From assembly GCA_963708805.1 (NCBI GenBank), contig CAVPUA010000003.1, forward strand, positions 1,612,001-1,676,000: a stretch of 64,000 nucleotides of DNA. The letters are read 5' to 3'. The notes beneath the pieces were generated by a model. It was given only the letters and a program-made list of their open reading frames with translations, made no database searches and was not told the DNA's origin. This stretch comes from CAVPUA01 sp963708805 (GTDB lineage: Bacteria; Actinomycetota; Actinomycetes; Mycobacteriales; Jatrophihabitantaceae). Position 1 is the first letter of the stretch; each line of letters starts with the position of its first letter. Shown piece by piece: positions 1 to 10,459 of this stretch. Made by a program: the position numbers and the translations under genes.

Positions 1-368
1 TCGCGCCAGCCCTTGCCGAACTGTTCGGCCAGCACGCGGTGCACAGTGCCGGCGGGCATCGGAGGCGCCGCCTCCTGAAGCTTGGTGAGCGCTTCCCGGT
101 ACGGCGCGGCGGACTCTTCGGGGAAGGCGGCCTCGAAAACCGAGAGGGCCTGGCCGAACTTCATCGCGCCACCCTTGAGTTCACCCAAGACGGCGAACAG
201 CTGCTCGGCGGTGCGCTGCTGCAACTCGGCCTGCACGTCCTCGGCCGAGCGGCCGGTCATCCGCTTGCCCAGCCCCAGCGCGGTACGCCCGGCCACGCCG
301 AGCGGCAGCGTGGCGAGCTTCGCCGTCCGCGCGCGTTTGGTGCTGGGGATGTCGTCCACATTTCTCAT
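1..368 (-). CDS. ABC1/AarF-UbiB family atypical kinase (N-terminal part)
   Basis: Reading in from the ATG at 368, about 122 residues are present before the window edge cuts the gene. The segment GGAMKFGQALSV carries the KxGQ signature (KFGQ) that marks the N-terminal extension of ABC1/UbiB atypical kinases. Family members act at membranes in quinone or lipid metabolism; the substrate of the actinobacterial branch is not settled. The same gene lies close to the ThiF-like, DUF2342, PDZ and UPF0182 genes in mycobacteria (Rv3197 region, from memory), which supports the call. It is divergent from the glutamine synthetase at 567, with about 200 bp of shared upstream DNA. Confidence 0.85.
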   Translation of the reverse strand, partial: MRNVDDIPSTKRARTAKLATLPLGVAGRTALGLGKRMTGRSAEDVQAELQQRTAEQLFAVLGELKGGAMKFGQALSVFEAAFPEESAAPYREALTKLQEAAPPMPAGTVHRVLAEQFGKGWR

Positions 369-566
369 TCTGCAGTAGAGGCCGGACATCGGCTCGGGCT
401 GACTGTCCCACCCCGCCGGCGCGAGTACCTGCGACTGGCTGTCTGGGGCACTGGTGTTGCGTCGTTCACGGCCGGGAAATGCTCCCGGTGTCGTTGCTTC
501 CTACGTTCGTGTCGGGCGAAGCCGCACTCGGCGGCGTAGGTGAGCGCCAGTACATGGGGGAGCCCG

Positions 567-2741
567 ATGAGCGGTAACAACGTGCGGCTGCAGGCGATCA
601 AGGACGTCGAGGCGTACACGCCTCCGGCGCCGAGCTACGAGGCCAACGAGGTCCCAGGCGCCATCTTCGGCGAGAACGTGTTCAGCCTCACCGTGATGCG
701 CGAGCGGCTGCCCAAGATGGTCTACAAGTCGATCCTGGCGACCATCGAGCACTCGGCCCCGCTCGACCCGATGGTCGCTGACTCCGTCGCCTCGGCGATG
801 AAGGACTGGGCGATGGAGAAGGGCGCGACGCACTACTCCCACGTGTTCTACCCGCTCACCGGCTTCACCGCCGAGAAGCACGACAGCTTCTTCGAGCCGG
901 GCGGACCGGGCCTGTCGCTGGCCGAGTTCGCCGGCAAGACGCTCTCGCAGGGCGAGTCGGACGGCTCGAGCTTCCCGAGCGGCGGTCTGCGCAACACGTT
1001 CGAGGCGCGCGGCTACACCGGCTGGGACCCGACCAGCCCGGCGTACGTGCTGGACAACCCCAATGGCAAGACCCTCTGCATCCCGACCGTCTTCGTCTCG
1101 ATGTTCGGCGACGCGCTGGACCACAAGACCCCGTTGCTTCGTTCGCAGCAGTCGATGGCCGTCCACGCCGAGCGCGTGCTGAAGCTCTTCGGCCACCCGA
1201 ACCCGGATCACGTCGTGTCCTTCTGTGGTGCCGAGCAGGAGTACTTCCTGATCGACCGGCACTTCTTCCTCGCGCGCCCCGATCTGCTCAACTCCGGTCG
1301 CACGCTGTTCGGCACCAAGCCGCCCAAGGGCCAGGAGTTCGACGACCACTACTTCGGCGCGATTCCCGAGCGCGTGCTGGGCTACATGATGGATTGCGAG
1401 CGCGAGCTCTACAAGCTCGGCATTCCGGCCAAGACCCGCCACCAGGAGGTCGCGCCCGGCCAGTTCGAGCTGGCGCCGATGTTCGAGAAGGCGAACCAGG
1501 CCGCCGACCACCAGCAGCTGATGATGACCACTCTGAAGCGGCTGGCCAACAAGCACGGCATGGAGTGCCTGTTCCACGAGAAGCCGTTCGCCGGCGTCAA
1601 CGGATCGGGCAAGCACGTCAACTTCTCGCTGGGCAACTCGACCGAGGGCAACCTGCTTCTGCCGGGCGACACTCCGCACGAAAACGCCCAGTTCCTGGTC
1701 TTCTGCGGGGCGATCATCCGCTCGGTGCACAAGTACGGCGGCCTGCTGCGTGCCTCGGTGGCGTCCGCGAGCAACGACCACCGACTGGGCGCCAACGAAG
1801 CCCCGCCGGCGATCATCTCGATCTTCCTGGGCGACCAGCTGGCCGACGTCTTCGACCAGATCGCCAAGGGCGGCGCGACCTCCTCGAAGGAGAAGGGCAC
1901 GCTCATGATCGGCGTCGACACGTTGCCCGTGCTGCCCACCGATCCCGGCGATCGCAACCGCACGAGCCCGTTCGCGTTCACCGGCAACCGCTTCGAGTTC
2001 CGGGCGCCGGGCTCGTTGCAGTCGGTGGCCGGTCCGATGGTCACGATCAACACGATCATGGCCGAGGCGCTGGATTACTGCGCGACCGAGCTCGAGACGG
2101 CGCTGGCCGCCGGAACCGAGTTCAACCAGGCGGTCCAGGCGCTGCTGGCCGAGATCGTCACCAACCACGGTGCCGCGGTGTTCGGGGGCAACGGCTACTC
2201 CGACGACTGGCAGGTCGAGGCCGAGGCCCGCGGGCTGCCCAATCTGCGGACAACCCTCGACGCCCTGCCGGAGTTGATCTCCGACGAGGCCATGGAGCTG
2301 TTCGAGAAGTACAACGTCTTCAGTCACCGCGAGATGCACAGCCGCTACGAGATCGGCCTCGAGCAGTACGCCCAGAACATCGGCGTCGAGGCCAAGACGA
2401 CGCTCGAGATGGGCACCACGGCCGTGCTGCCCGCCGCGGTTCGCTATCAGACCGAGTTGGCGACGAACCTGGGCGCGCTCAAGACGGCGGGGATCGACGC
2501 CGACCTCGCGCCGCTGACGACGCTGTCGGCCCAGATCACCGACCTGCGAAGCGCACTCGGCACCCTCAAGGCGGCGCTCGCGGCCGATCACGGCTCGGTC
2601 GAAGACGAGGCCAGGCACGCGCAGTCCGATCTGCTTCCGGCGATGGCCGCCGTTCGCACAGCGGCCGACGCCCTCGAAGAAGTCGTCGCCGACGACCTGT
2701 GGCCGCTGCCGACCTACCAGGAGATGCTCTTCATCCTGTGA
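567..2741 (+). CDS. glnN: Type III glutamine synthetase (GlnN-like)
   Basis: This enzyme of about 724 residues would make glutamine from glutamate, ammonia and ATP. The length fits GSIII (about 700-730 residues) and not GSI or GSII (about 350-470). Visible active-site segments are NGSGKHVNFSL, RLGANEAPPAIIS and a later NRTSPFAFTGNRFEFRAPGS, all in the order expected for GSIII. I chose ATG 567 because GGGGGA lies 6 bases upstream; a GTG in the same frame at 540 would add nine unconserved residues. The 3' end overlaps the convergent ThiF-like gene by 11 bp. The reading frame is intact. GSIII is known mainly from Bacteroidetes and cyanobacteria but also occurs in some actinobacteria. Confidence 0.92.
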   Translation: MSGNNVRLQAIKDVEAYTPPAPSYEANEVPGAIFGENVFSLTVMRERLPKMVYKSILATIEHSAPLDPMVADSVASAMKDWAMEKGATHYSHVFYPLTGFTAEKHDSFFEPGGPGLSLAEFAGKTLSQGESDGSSFPSGGLRNTFEARGYTGWDPTSPAYVLDNPNGKTLCIPTVFVSMFGDALDHKTPLLRSQQSMAVHAERVLKLFGHPNPDHVVSFCGAEQEYFLIDRHFFLARPDLLNSGRTLFGTKPPKGQEFDDHYFGAIPERVLGYMMDCERELYKLGIPAKTRHQEVAPGQFELAPMFEKANQAADHQQLMMTTLKRLANKHGMECLFHEKPFAGVNGSGKHVNFSLGNSTEGNLLLPGDTPHENAQFLVFCGAIIRSVHKYGGLLRASVASASNDHRLGANEAPPAIISIFLGDQLADVFDQIAKGGATSSKEKGTLMIGVDTLPVLPTDPGDRNRTSPFAFTGNRFEFRAPGSLQSVAGPMVTINTIMAEALDYCATELETALAAGTEFNQAVQALLAEIVTNHGAAVFGGNGYSDDWQVEAEARGLPNLRTTLDALPELISDEAMELFEKYNVFSHREMHSRYEIGLEQYAQNIGVEAKTTLEMGTTAVLPAAVRYQTELATNLGALKTAGIDADLAPLTTLSAQITDLRSALGTLKAALAADHGSVEDEARHAQSDLLPAMAAVRTAADALEEVVADDLWPLPTYQEMLFIL

Positions 2742-3786
2742 CAGGGACGCGGCCGGGCTGGCAGTCGCAGTCCGGCCGGGGCGGCCACGATCGGCGGCGC
2801 AACCGCCAGTCGGGCTGCTCCAGTTCGATCGTGCCGTTGACGCTCGCCGGCTCGTCGCCGTCCAGGAACGCGATGACGTGGACGGCGGCGACACTGGCCG
2901 CCAGCGAGACCAGGGCGATGTCGGATGCGGGCGGGTATTTGGCGGGGTTCGCGAGTTGGACCGCCAGCGCCGACCAGGCCGGATCTCGATCGAGACGGTG
3001 CAGGTCGGCGCAGTGCAGGCAGCTGGTGAGTCCCGGCAACACGAGCGGACCGACCGACAGGTGATCGCCGGAACTCTGCACGACGAGATGAGCCTGGGCG
3101 TCCTCGTGCAGCAGGCGCCGGGCGCTCTCGTCGACGGGCCCGTCGGCGGTCAAGACGACGAGGTCCGCCGGTTCGAGTGAGGTCGGCGCGGTGGTGCGAG
3201 CTTCCGGTGCGGCCCGGGTCACGGCCTCGGCGCAGACCTGCTCGTAGTCGCGACCCTCGTCGCCGATGCCGGGCCCGGCCGGCACCAGGGACCCCAGGCG
3301 GACCTTTCCGCTTCCGGCCACGTGGACGTGGCCGACGCCCGCCGCGCCCACGATCGCGGCCAGCAGCGGCGCCGCCCGGCCGCCTCCGTTGATCACCACG
3401 CGGGCTTGCGACCGCGCGGCGAGCAGGTCGCGCGCGCGGCGTCCGTGCCGGATCCGGAGCGCGGCCAGCTCGGCCCCGAGCCGCGGTGGAATACGGCTCT
3501 CGGGCGGTCGCCGGGATTCGGGTTCGGCCCACGCGAAGCCGCGTCGTCCCAGCGCGTCGATCAGGGCATCCAGGCGTGGATCGGCCCGCATCAGATCCGC
3601 CGAGTCATCGGGTGCACCGTCGGGGGCGTCAACGGGAACGGCCGGTGCGACCAGGTGACGAATCGTGGTCGCGTCCACACCCTCCAGCACCACCGCCTGG
3701 CGTCCCAGCTCGAGCTGGACGGAGTCGACGCCCCGCCAGAGCAGACGGGTGGCCGGGTTCAGACGTATCCGTACGGGGGGCTGCAT
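2731..3786 (-). CDS. ThiF/TOMM-cyclodehydratase-like protein (E1-like fold)
   Basis: The protein has 351 residues and an intact frame. It shows a nucleotide-binding-like segment (VVINGGGRAAPLLAAIVGAAG with a degenerate glycine motif, about residues 150-170). C-terminal cysteines lie in CLHCADLH and in CDC near the end, which could hold zinc as in E1/ThiF proteins. The related mycobacterial proteins sit in the same neighbourhood, beside ABC1 kinase and DUF2342 genes, and are often annotated as bacteriocin cyclodehydratase-domain proteins. No precursor peptide or dehydrogenase is nearby, so a role in peptide natural-product synthesis is not supported here. Actual function is unknown. The ATG is at 3786. 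Confidence 0.7.
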   Translation of the reverse strand: MQPPVRIRLNPATRLLWRGVDSVQLELGRQAVVLEGVDATTIRHLVAPAVPVDAPDGAPDDSADLMRADPRLDALIDALGRRGFAWAEPESRRPPESRIPPRLGAELAALRIRHGRRARDLLAARSQARVVINGGGRAAPLLAAIVGAAGVGHVHVAGSGKVRLGSLVPAGPGIGDEGRDYEQVCAEAVTRAAPEARTTAPTSLEPADLVVLTADGPVDESARRLLHEDAQAHLVVQSSGDHLSVGPLVLPGLTSCLHCADLHRLDRDPAWSALAVQLANPAKYPPASDIALVSLAASVAAVHVIAFLDGDEPASVNGTIELEQPDWRLRRRSWPPRPDCDCQPGRVPVTG

Positions 3787-3826
3787 CGCCGTACGGTCTC
3801 AAACCTGGCCCGGGGCGCGTCGGGCG

Positions 3827-3897
3827 TCATCCACAGGCAAGACCTAAAGTATGACTCTCAAGCACATGTCCACACCTGTGCGTCGGGTTGTGGACAA
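3827..3897. promoter_or_regulatory. Cluster of three DnaA-box-like sequences
   Basis: Three nonamers lie in the divergent intergenic region: TCATCCACA at 3827-3835, ATGTCCACA at 3866-3874, and TTGTCCACA on the minus strand at 3889-3897. The last one equals the actinobacterial DnaA box consensus; the others differ from known boxes at one or two positions. This could be DnaA-controlled transcription of the flanking genes or a titration site. There is no evidence that it is a replication origin, since dnaA, dnaN and AT-rich unwinding DNA are absent. Confidence 0.4.
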
Positions 3898-3967
3898 GCA
3901 CGCCCGGGGATCGCCGGCGCTCGCCGGTCGTCGCCAGAATGTCGGCGTCCGACGCTAGGTTGTCGTC

Positions 3968-4576
3968 ATGGATGGAGCGGGCGCCGCGCCCCGGCCCGAG
4001 GTCGAGATCCGCCGCAGCGCCCGGCGCAAGCGCACCGTCTCCGCCTACCGGGAAGGCGACCGGATCGTGGTGCTGGTGCCCTCGCGGCTGCGCCGTTCCG
4101 ATGAGCAGCGGTTGGTCGCCGAGCTGGTCGATCGAGTCACCGAACGAGAGCGACTGGCACTCGCCGGTGGAGCGCGAGCCAGCGACTCCGCGCTGCTCGA
4201 ACGATGCCGAGAGCTGTCGCGTCGCCACCTCGGCGGTGTCGCCCACCCCTCGAGCGTTCGGTGGGTGAAGGGCATGCGCACCCGCTGGGCGTCCTGCACC
4301 CCGATCGATGCCACGATCAGGGTCTCCGAGCGCCTGCGGTCAGTTCCCGACTGGGTGCTCGACTATGTCCTCGTGCACGAACTCGCACACCTGCAGGTCG
4401 CGGGCCACGGGCCGAGGTTCTGGGCGCTGGTCGAACGCTATCCGCGCACCGAGCGGGCCCGCGGCTTCCTCGACGGGCTCAGCGCCGGTTTGGCCCAGCA
4501 GGGCCAGTCCGCGCCGGAGGCGCTCGACGACGGGCCCGACGACGATCTGCGCCCGTCTGACGGGACGCTTTTCTGA
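3968..4576 (+). CDS. YgjP/SprT-like zinc metallopeptidase (M48-type, DUF45)
   Basis: This 202-residue protein contains the zinc-binding motif HELAH in the context VPDWVLDYVLVHELAHL (about residues 120-137), preceded by MRTRWASC, which together are diagnostic of the YgjP-like metallopeptidase family. A later H in GHGPRFWALV is the likely third ligand. It is predicted to be cytoplasmic, as there is no signal peptide. Its partner genes in actinobacteria are the ThiF-like and DUF2342 genes found here on both sides. The frame is intact; the start at ATG 3968 is the first good start after the DnaA-box-rich intergenic DNA. Substrate is unknown. Confidence 0.85.
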   Translation: MDGAGAAPRPEVEIRRSARRKRTVSAYREGDRIVVLVPSRLRRSDEQRLVAELVDRVTERERLALAGGARASDSALLERCRELSRRHLGGVAHPSSVRWVKGMRTRWASCTPIDATIRVSERLRSVPDWVLDYVLVHELAHLQVAGHGPRFWALVERYPRTERARGFLDGLSAGLAQQGQSAPEALDDGPDDDLRPSDGTLF

Positions 4577-4582
4577 TCCTGC

Positions 4583-5810
4583 TCAGAGGCCTTCGAGCGG
4601 GTCGCCGTCGTCGGCACCGATGCCGTTCGGCGAAGCCCAGCGGGTCATCGAGATCATCAGCGGTCGGCAGCAGATCGGGGTGGCTCCAGACGCCGTCGCG
4701 TCCGCTCACGCCGTGCTGCTGGGTGACTGCCCACCACAGCGCGGCCGCTTCGCGCAGGCGGCGGGGGCGCAGCTCGAGGCCGACCAGCGTCGAGAAGGTC
4801 TGCTCGGCCGGGCCGCCGGTGGCGCGCCGTCGGCGAGACGCCTCGCGCAACGCATCGGCTCCGGGCATCCGGTCGGACGCGGCGGCCTGCACGACGGCGT
4901 CGACCCAGCCTTCGACGAGCGCGAGCAGCGTCTCGAGCCGACGCAGGGCGACTTGCTGCTCGGGCGTCTGCTCGGGCGTGAACATGCCGCCCGAGAGCGC
5001 CTCCTGCAGGCTCTCGGGGTTGGTCGGATCGATCTCGCCCATGGCCCGTTCGAGCGCGGACGTGTCGATCGCGATGCCGCGGGCGTAGGCGTCGATGGTG
5101 TCGAGCAGGCGCTGGCGCAGCCAGGGGACGTGGGAGAACAGCCGCTGGTGCGCGGCCTCGCGCAGCGCGAGGTACAGCCGCACCTCGTCGGTCGGACGTT
5201 CGAGCCCGGCGCCGAAGGCCACCACGTTCTCGGGAAGCAGGGCGGCGGTGCCGGTCGGCCCCCATGGGCAGCCCGACATCGGCGGCGGAGACGATCTCTT
5301 GGGCCAGACCGGCCAGGCCCTGCCCGACCTGAGCGCCGAACATCAGCCCGCCGAACTGGTTCATCACGCCGGACATCGGGCCGAGCTGCGACCGCATCTC
5401 CTCGGGCACCACCGACGCCCATCGCACCGACCACGCGGGCCGCCACCGGGTCGCACAGCTGCGACCAGACCGGCAGGGTCCGCTCGATCCACTCGACGCG
5501 GCTCCATGACTCGATCGTGGTGACACCCGAGGGCAGATCGGTGACGTCGTCGAGCCAGAGATCGGCCAGGCGGACGGCGTCGGTCGACCTGGCGTCGTTC
5601 CTCGGCCGTGACCGCGCGGTGGTCACCGGCCAGCGTCGAGATGGCGATCTGGCGCGCGAGGTCCCAGTTGACCGGGCCGCCCGACCACGAGAGCAGCTTC
5701 TGCAACTCGGCGAACAGCGGGATCTTGCCGGCGAGATCGTCGGACGAGTCGCCCGGGTCGCCGCCATTGCCGGGACCGAAGCCGAAGGGCAGGTTGGTCA
5801 TGTCGTTCAC
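4583..5810 (-). CDS. Zinc-dependent metalloprotease, DUF2342 family (frameshifted)
   Basis: Joining four to five frame segments gives a protein of about 400 residues that begins MNDMTNLPFGFGPGNG and contains ENVVAFGAGLERPT followed by REAAHQRLFSHVPWL, the metal-site region of DUF2342. The frame moves by one base in the same direction near 5590, 5480, 5270 and 4630, each equal to one extra base. With the last shift corrected the protein ends in an acidic tail at the stop 4583-4585. Homologues (Rv3195 in mycobacteria, from memory) sit beside the PDZ-Lon and UPF0182 genes, as here. The breaks are probably sequence errors, so I do not call it a pseudogene. Confidence 0.8.
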
Positions 5811-5903
5811 GCTAGGCCAAACGCGTCAGCCGGGGGAACGTTCCCGGACCGGCCCCGGCGAGGCAGGCGTTCGCGACGGGCGAACGCAGGTAACTTCACC
5901 GGC

Positions 5904-6205
5904 ATGGCGCGAATCTCGGCCCGTTCGAGCGTTTCCCACTTCTCGAGGCTTGCGCACCTCTCCAACCTGGCCGGACTGTCCTGGGCGATCTGGCTGGCCG
6001 TGCCGGTCGTCGTCACGGTGCTCGCCGCGCTCTGTGCTGTGGTGGCGCGGGCGTCCCGGCTCGGCCGCTGCGGACGCCGCAGACGATCTCGGGTCACCAG
6101 GCCTACCTGGATGCGCTCGCCCCGGCGCTCGAGCGGCAGCCGGATGACCTCGGCGCCGATCGCGGATCGGTCGCCGCTGAGGAGTCTCAAGGCTCGCCCG
6201 GATAA
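5904..6205 (+). CDS. Small single-pass membrane protein, function unknown (frameshifted)
   Basis: From ATG 5904 the product has a basic/serine N-terminus, then one hydrophobic helix (about residues 25-50, LSWAIWLAVPVVVTVLAAL). After a frame jump near 6060 it continues into a soluble tail containing TPQTISGHQAYLDALAPALE and stops at TAA 6203-6205. The jump is +2, equal to two extra bases or one lost base. It ends 9 bp before the PDZ protease gene, so the two are probably co-transcribed. I do not recognise a family; the topology suggests a small cell-envelope accessory protein. Confidence 0.5.
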
Positions 6206-6214
6206 GGTGCGCGG

Positions 6215-7300
6215 GTGAGCCGACCCAGCCGAATGGGCACCCTGACGCAGCCACTGGGGCGAACGAGCCGCCGGGTGCGGACGCTCGTGATCGGCGGGAC
6301 CCTGTTCGTCGTGCTGGTGATCCTCGCCTTCACCCTGCCGGTGCCCTACGTGATCCTGAGCCCCGGCCCGACGCTGAACACGCTCGGCAAGGACGACCAG
6401 GGCAACGAGATCATCGTGATCAAGGGCCACGACACGCGCACGTCGACCGGCCACCTGAACCTGACCACCGTCGACGTGAGCACGGCGCGCGACCGACGTC
6501 TTCCAGGCCCTCGAAGGGCTGGCTCGCCCACGACAAGGTGGTCGTCCCGCGCGACTCGATCTATCCGCCCGGCCAGTCCCAGCAGCAGGTCAACCAACAG
6601 GACACGCAGGACTTCGTCGACTCGCAGGACTTCGCCGAGGCGGCCGCGTTCTGTGAGCTCGGCTACCCCAAGGGCGTCGCCGTCGAGTCGTTCACCACCG
6701 GGTCGAAGGCCAAGGGCGTACTGCAGGCCAACGACCAGCTGATCTCGATCGACGGCACGCCGGTGACGACGACCGACGAGCTGACCGCGCAGCTCGGCCA
6801 AGCTGACGCCAGGGACCGATGCCACGGTCGTCGTCAGCCGCGAGGGGACGCAGCTGACGGTGACCGTCCCGCTCATCGCGCCGCGCCAGCGGGCAGACCG
6901 GCGCCCGGATGGGAATCGCGGTCGTCCAGGGCTGCATCGCGCCGTTCTCGGTCGATCTCGGGTCTGGCCAACGAGATCGGCGGTCCTTCGGCCGGAATGA
7001 TGTTCGCGCTGGGAATCATCAATGAGGTCGGCCCGACCGATCTCACCGGCGGCAAGTTCATCGCCGGCACCGGGACGATCGACGCCGAGCGGCAACGTCG
7101 GCCCGATCGGCGGCATCCAGTTGAAGATGATCGCGGCCCGCAAGGCCGGCGCCACCTACTTCCTCGCTCCTGCGGGCAACTGCAGCGATGTCGTGAAGGC
7201 GACGCCGAAGGGGCTGACGATCGTCAAGGTCAGCACGCTGCACGGCGCGGTCACCGATCTCGAAGCCATCAAGGCCGGACAGTCCGTCCCGCATTGCTGA
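6215..7300 (+). CDS. PDZ domain Lon-like serine protease, membrane-anchored (frameshifted)
   Basis: The domain order is one N-terminal transmembrane helix (TLFVVLVILAFTLPVP), an extracytoplasmic region, a PDZ domain (around 6680-6900) and a Lon-type S16 domain with the catalytic serine in GPSAGMMFALG and the lysine in GGIQLKMIAARKAGA. This is the YlbL/Rv3194c-like family, thought to process envelope proteins. I start it at GTG 6215, where the signal anchor begins after MSRPSRMG. Six extra single bases (near 6490, 6514, 6800, 6900, 6960 and 7090) break the frame; six insertions restore it exactly to the stop at 7298-7300. It is followed after about 100 bp by the UPF0182 gene. Confidence 0.85.
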
Positions 7301-7401
7301 TGTCCGTCGGAACCTCAGGCGCAACACGTACGTTTGCTCTGACGGCAGGACTGCGGTCCTCGCACCACTGCCGGAAGTCCCGACTCGATAGGGAGTTGCC
7401 C

Positions 7402-10396
7402 GTGGCCATGCGGCCGCCCATGCCGTCCTTCGCGTTGTCACGCAGGGCGCGGATCGCACTGATAACCGTCGGCATCATCATCGTTCTGCTGATCCTGGCC
7501 AGCTCGTTCGTCGGCGTGTACATCAACTGGCTCTGGTACGGGTCGGTCGGCTTCCGCGGCGTGTACACCAAGGAGATCTGGACGCGGGTCGCGCTGTTCT
7601 TCATCTTCGGCGTGATCATGGCCGTCGGAATCGGCGGCCAACCTGGTCATCGCCTTCCGCGTCCGGCCGCCGTTCCGGCCGGTGTCCAACGAGCAGCAGA
7701 ACCTCGAGCGCTACCGCGTCGCCCTCGAACCCCGCAAGCGGTGGATCCTCGGCCGTGATCATGATCATCGTCGGGCCTGGCGGCGGGCGCCTCGGCCGAG
7801 GGCGGCTGGAAGGAATGGCTGCTCTTCTTCGAGGGCGGCAAGTTCGGTGTCACCGATCCTCAGTTCCACCGCGACATCTCGTTCTACGCCTGGGACTACC
7901 CGGTCTATCGCACGCTGCTGGGTTTCGGCTTCTCACTGGTGATCTTCTCGCTGCTGCTGTCGGTGGCCGTGCACTACCTGGTCGGCGCGATCCGGCTGCA
8001 GACGCCGGGGCCGAAGATGACGATCGCGGCCCGCCGGCACGTCACGATCCTGGTGTTCCTCTTCATCGTGCTCAAGGCGATCGCCTACTGGTTCGATCGC
8101 TACGGCCTGGTCTACTCCAACCGGGGCAAGGTCACCGGCGCGTCCTACACCGACGTCAACGCCTCGCTGCCGGCCAAGACGATCCTGTTCTGGATCGCGG
8201 TGATCATCGCGCTCGGCGTGCTCGCCTCGTTGTGGCTCAAGAGCCCGCTGCTGCCGGTCACCGGCTTCGTCGTGCTGCTGATCCTGAGCATCGCGATCAA
8301 CGGCATCTACCCGGCGATCGTCCAGCAGGTGACGGTCAAGCCGAACGCCAGTCAGAAGGAAGCCAAATACATCAGTCGCAACATCACGGCGACTCGAGCA
8401 GGCGTACGGCATCGTCACCGGCCAGAACGTCACGTACGACACGTACAACGTCAACACCTCGCCCAGCACGACGGCGATCGTCGACAGCAGCGGGGCGGTC
8501 GTCACCAACAACCCGACGGTCGACGATCTGCGCATTCTCGATCCCAACCGCATCTCGCCGACCTTCACTCAGCAGCAGCGCATCAAGAACGTCTACGGCT
8601 TCCCGAGCAAGCTCGACGTCGACCGGTACACCGTCGACGGGCAGACGAAGGATTACATCGTCGGCGTTCGTGAGCTGAACGCGGCCGGCCTGACCGGCGA
8701 TCAGACCAACTGGATCAACGAGCACACGGTCTACACCCACGGCGACGGCTTCGTGGCCGCTCCGGCGGACGAGGACGTCACGAACGACAGCAGCCTGTAC
8801 ACCGAGGCCAACCTCCCACCGTCCGGCCCGCTCGGCCTGACCCAGGGCGACGAGTACTTCGGGGAGCTGCTGCCCAACTATTCGATCGTCGGCGCCAAGG
8901 GCACCAAGCAGGAATACGACGGCAGCGACGGACCCAAGGTCTCCTACGCCGGCCCGGGCGGTGTGTCGCTGGGCAGCCTGTTCACGCGGCTCGCCTTCGC
9001 CGTGCAGTACAAGCAGGCCAACTTCGTGCTCAACTCGTCAGCGAGCGCATCAGGCGCCAAGATCATCTTGAACCGCGACCCGCGGCAGATCATCCAGAAG
9101 GTGGCGCCCTTCCTCACCGTCGACAGCGATCCGTACCCGATCGTCGATCCGACGAGCGGTCACATCGTCTGGATGGTCGACGGCTACACGACGATGTCGC
9201 AGTATCCGTACTCGGAGAAGCAGTCGCTGTCGTCGCTGACCTCCGACTCGCTGTCGACGACCGGCAAGACGGCCGCCCAGCCGAACGACCAGATCAACTA
9301 CATTCGCAACTCGGTCAAGGCGACGGTCGACGCCTACACCGGGAAGGTCACCCTGTACGACTGGGACAGCACCGACCCGGTGCTCAAGGCGTGGATGAAG
9401 ATCTACCCGAACCTGGTCAAGCCGAAGTCGGACATGCCGCAGAGCATCCTCGACCACGTGCGCTACCCCGAGGACCTGTTCGAGATCCAGCGGGCGCTCA
9501 TCGGCACGTACCACGTCACCAACCCGGTGACGTTCTACAACGTCGGCGACAAGTGGACGGTGCCGACCGACCCCAACGACTCGACCGCCAGTCAGCCGCC
9601 GTACTACGTGCTGGCCTCGCCGCCCTCGGGCAGCAGCACCAACCCGCAGTTCCAGCTGACGACGCCGATGATCGTCAACAACAACCAGAACCTGGCCGCC
9701 TACATCAGCGTCGACAGTGATCCGAACGATCCGAATTACGGCAAGATGACGACGCTGACCGTGCCCAGTTCGGCGGTGACCCAGGGGCCTGAACAGGTGG
9801 CGAACGTCTTCACGTCCAACTCGGTGATCACCAAGGACTTGACGCTGTTCAACAGCGCCGGGGGACAGTCCTCGATCCTGCACGGCAACCTGCTCACGTT
9901 GCCGATCGGGAACTCGTTCTTGTACGTCGAGCCGCTCTACGTCCAAGGCACGAGCGGCAACGGCAGTTATCCGACATTGCAGCGCGTCCTGGCGGTGTAC
10001 GGCGACAAGATCGGCTACGCCTCCGACCTGGCCGGGGCCCTGCTGAATCTGACCCAGTCGCAGGTCGGCCTCAACATCGGTGGGACGAACAACAACAGCA
10101 CGCCCACGACGTCGTCCTCGCCCAGTTCGACGGCGAGTTCGCCACCGACATCGTCGAGTCCACCGACAGGCACGGCTACGGGCGGGTCGAGCAGCGCAGC
10201 GCTACTCGCTCAGCTGAACGCGGCCTACGCGAAGTTGCAGACCGACTCCAAGTCGGGCAACTACGCGCTGATCGGCGCCGACCAGCAGGAGTTCTTCGCT
10301 CTGTGGCAGCAGTACCAGGCTGCGGTGGCGTCGTCCCCCTCGTCGACTCCGTCGGCTTCCACGTCGCCATCCCCGACGGCCACCAAGACGTCGTAG
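7402..10396 (+). CDS. UPF0182 family large membrane protein (frameshifted)
   Basis: The N-terminal third has about seven transmembrane helices (first VGIIIVLLILASSFVG). A large extracytoplasmic region follows, and a Ser/Thr/Pro-rich C-terminal tail. The total of about 995 residues matches the UPF0182 family (Rv3193c in mycobacteria, from memory). GTG 7402 has GGGAG 6 bases upstream; ATG 7408 is an alternative start. Extra bases near 7635, 7755, 7783 and 8397 break the frame, all +1; the rest from 8753 to the stop is one open frame. The family's function is unknown; it repeatedly travels with the PDZ-Lon protease gene. Confidence 0.88.
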
Positions 10397-10430
10397 CTGA
10401 GGTTCCGGACACCCGCCCGCGCCGCGCGGT

Positions 10431-10459
10431 TTGGAGGTCTGACCCCGCGTCGGTAAGCT
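10431..10459 (+). promoter_or_regulatory. Candidate promoter of the initiator tRNA
   Basis: TTGGAG at 10431-10436 and TAAGCT at 10454-10459 are separated by 17 bp and match a housekeeping -35/-10 pair only in part (TAnnnT for the -10). Transcription would start near 10466, a few bases before the tRNA. This is an inference from spacing and position. Confidence 0.4.

Noticed and set aside
501..2894. Long open frame of about 800 codons opposite the glutamine synthetase
   Set aside because: GC-rich coding DNA leaves the antisense frame open by codon bias; the sense strand encodes a complete glutamine synthetase, and the antisense product is low-complexity R/G/V/L-rich sequence.
3827..3897. DnaA-box cluster as a replication origin
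   Set aside because: No dnaA, dnaN or rpmH nearby, only three boxes and no AT-rich unwinding element.
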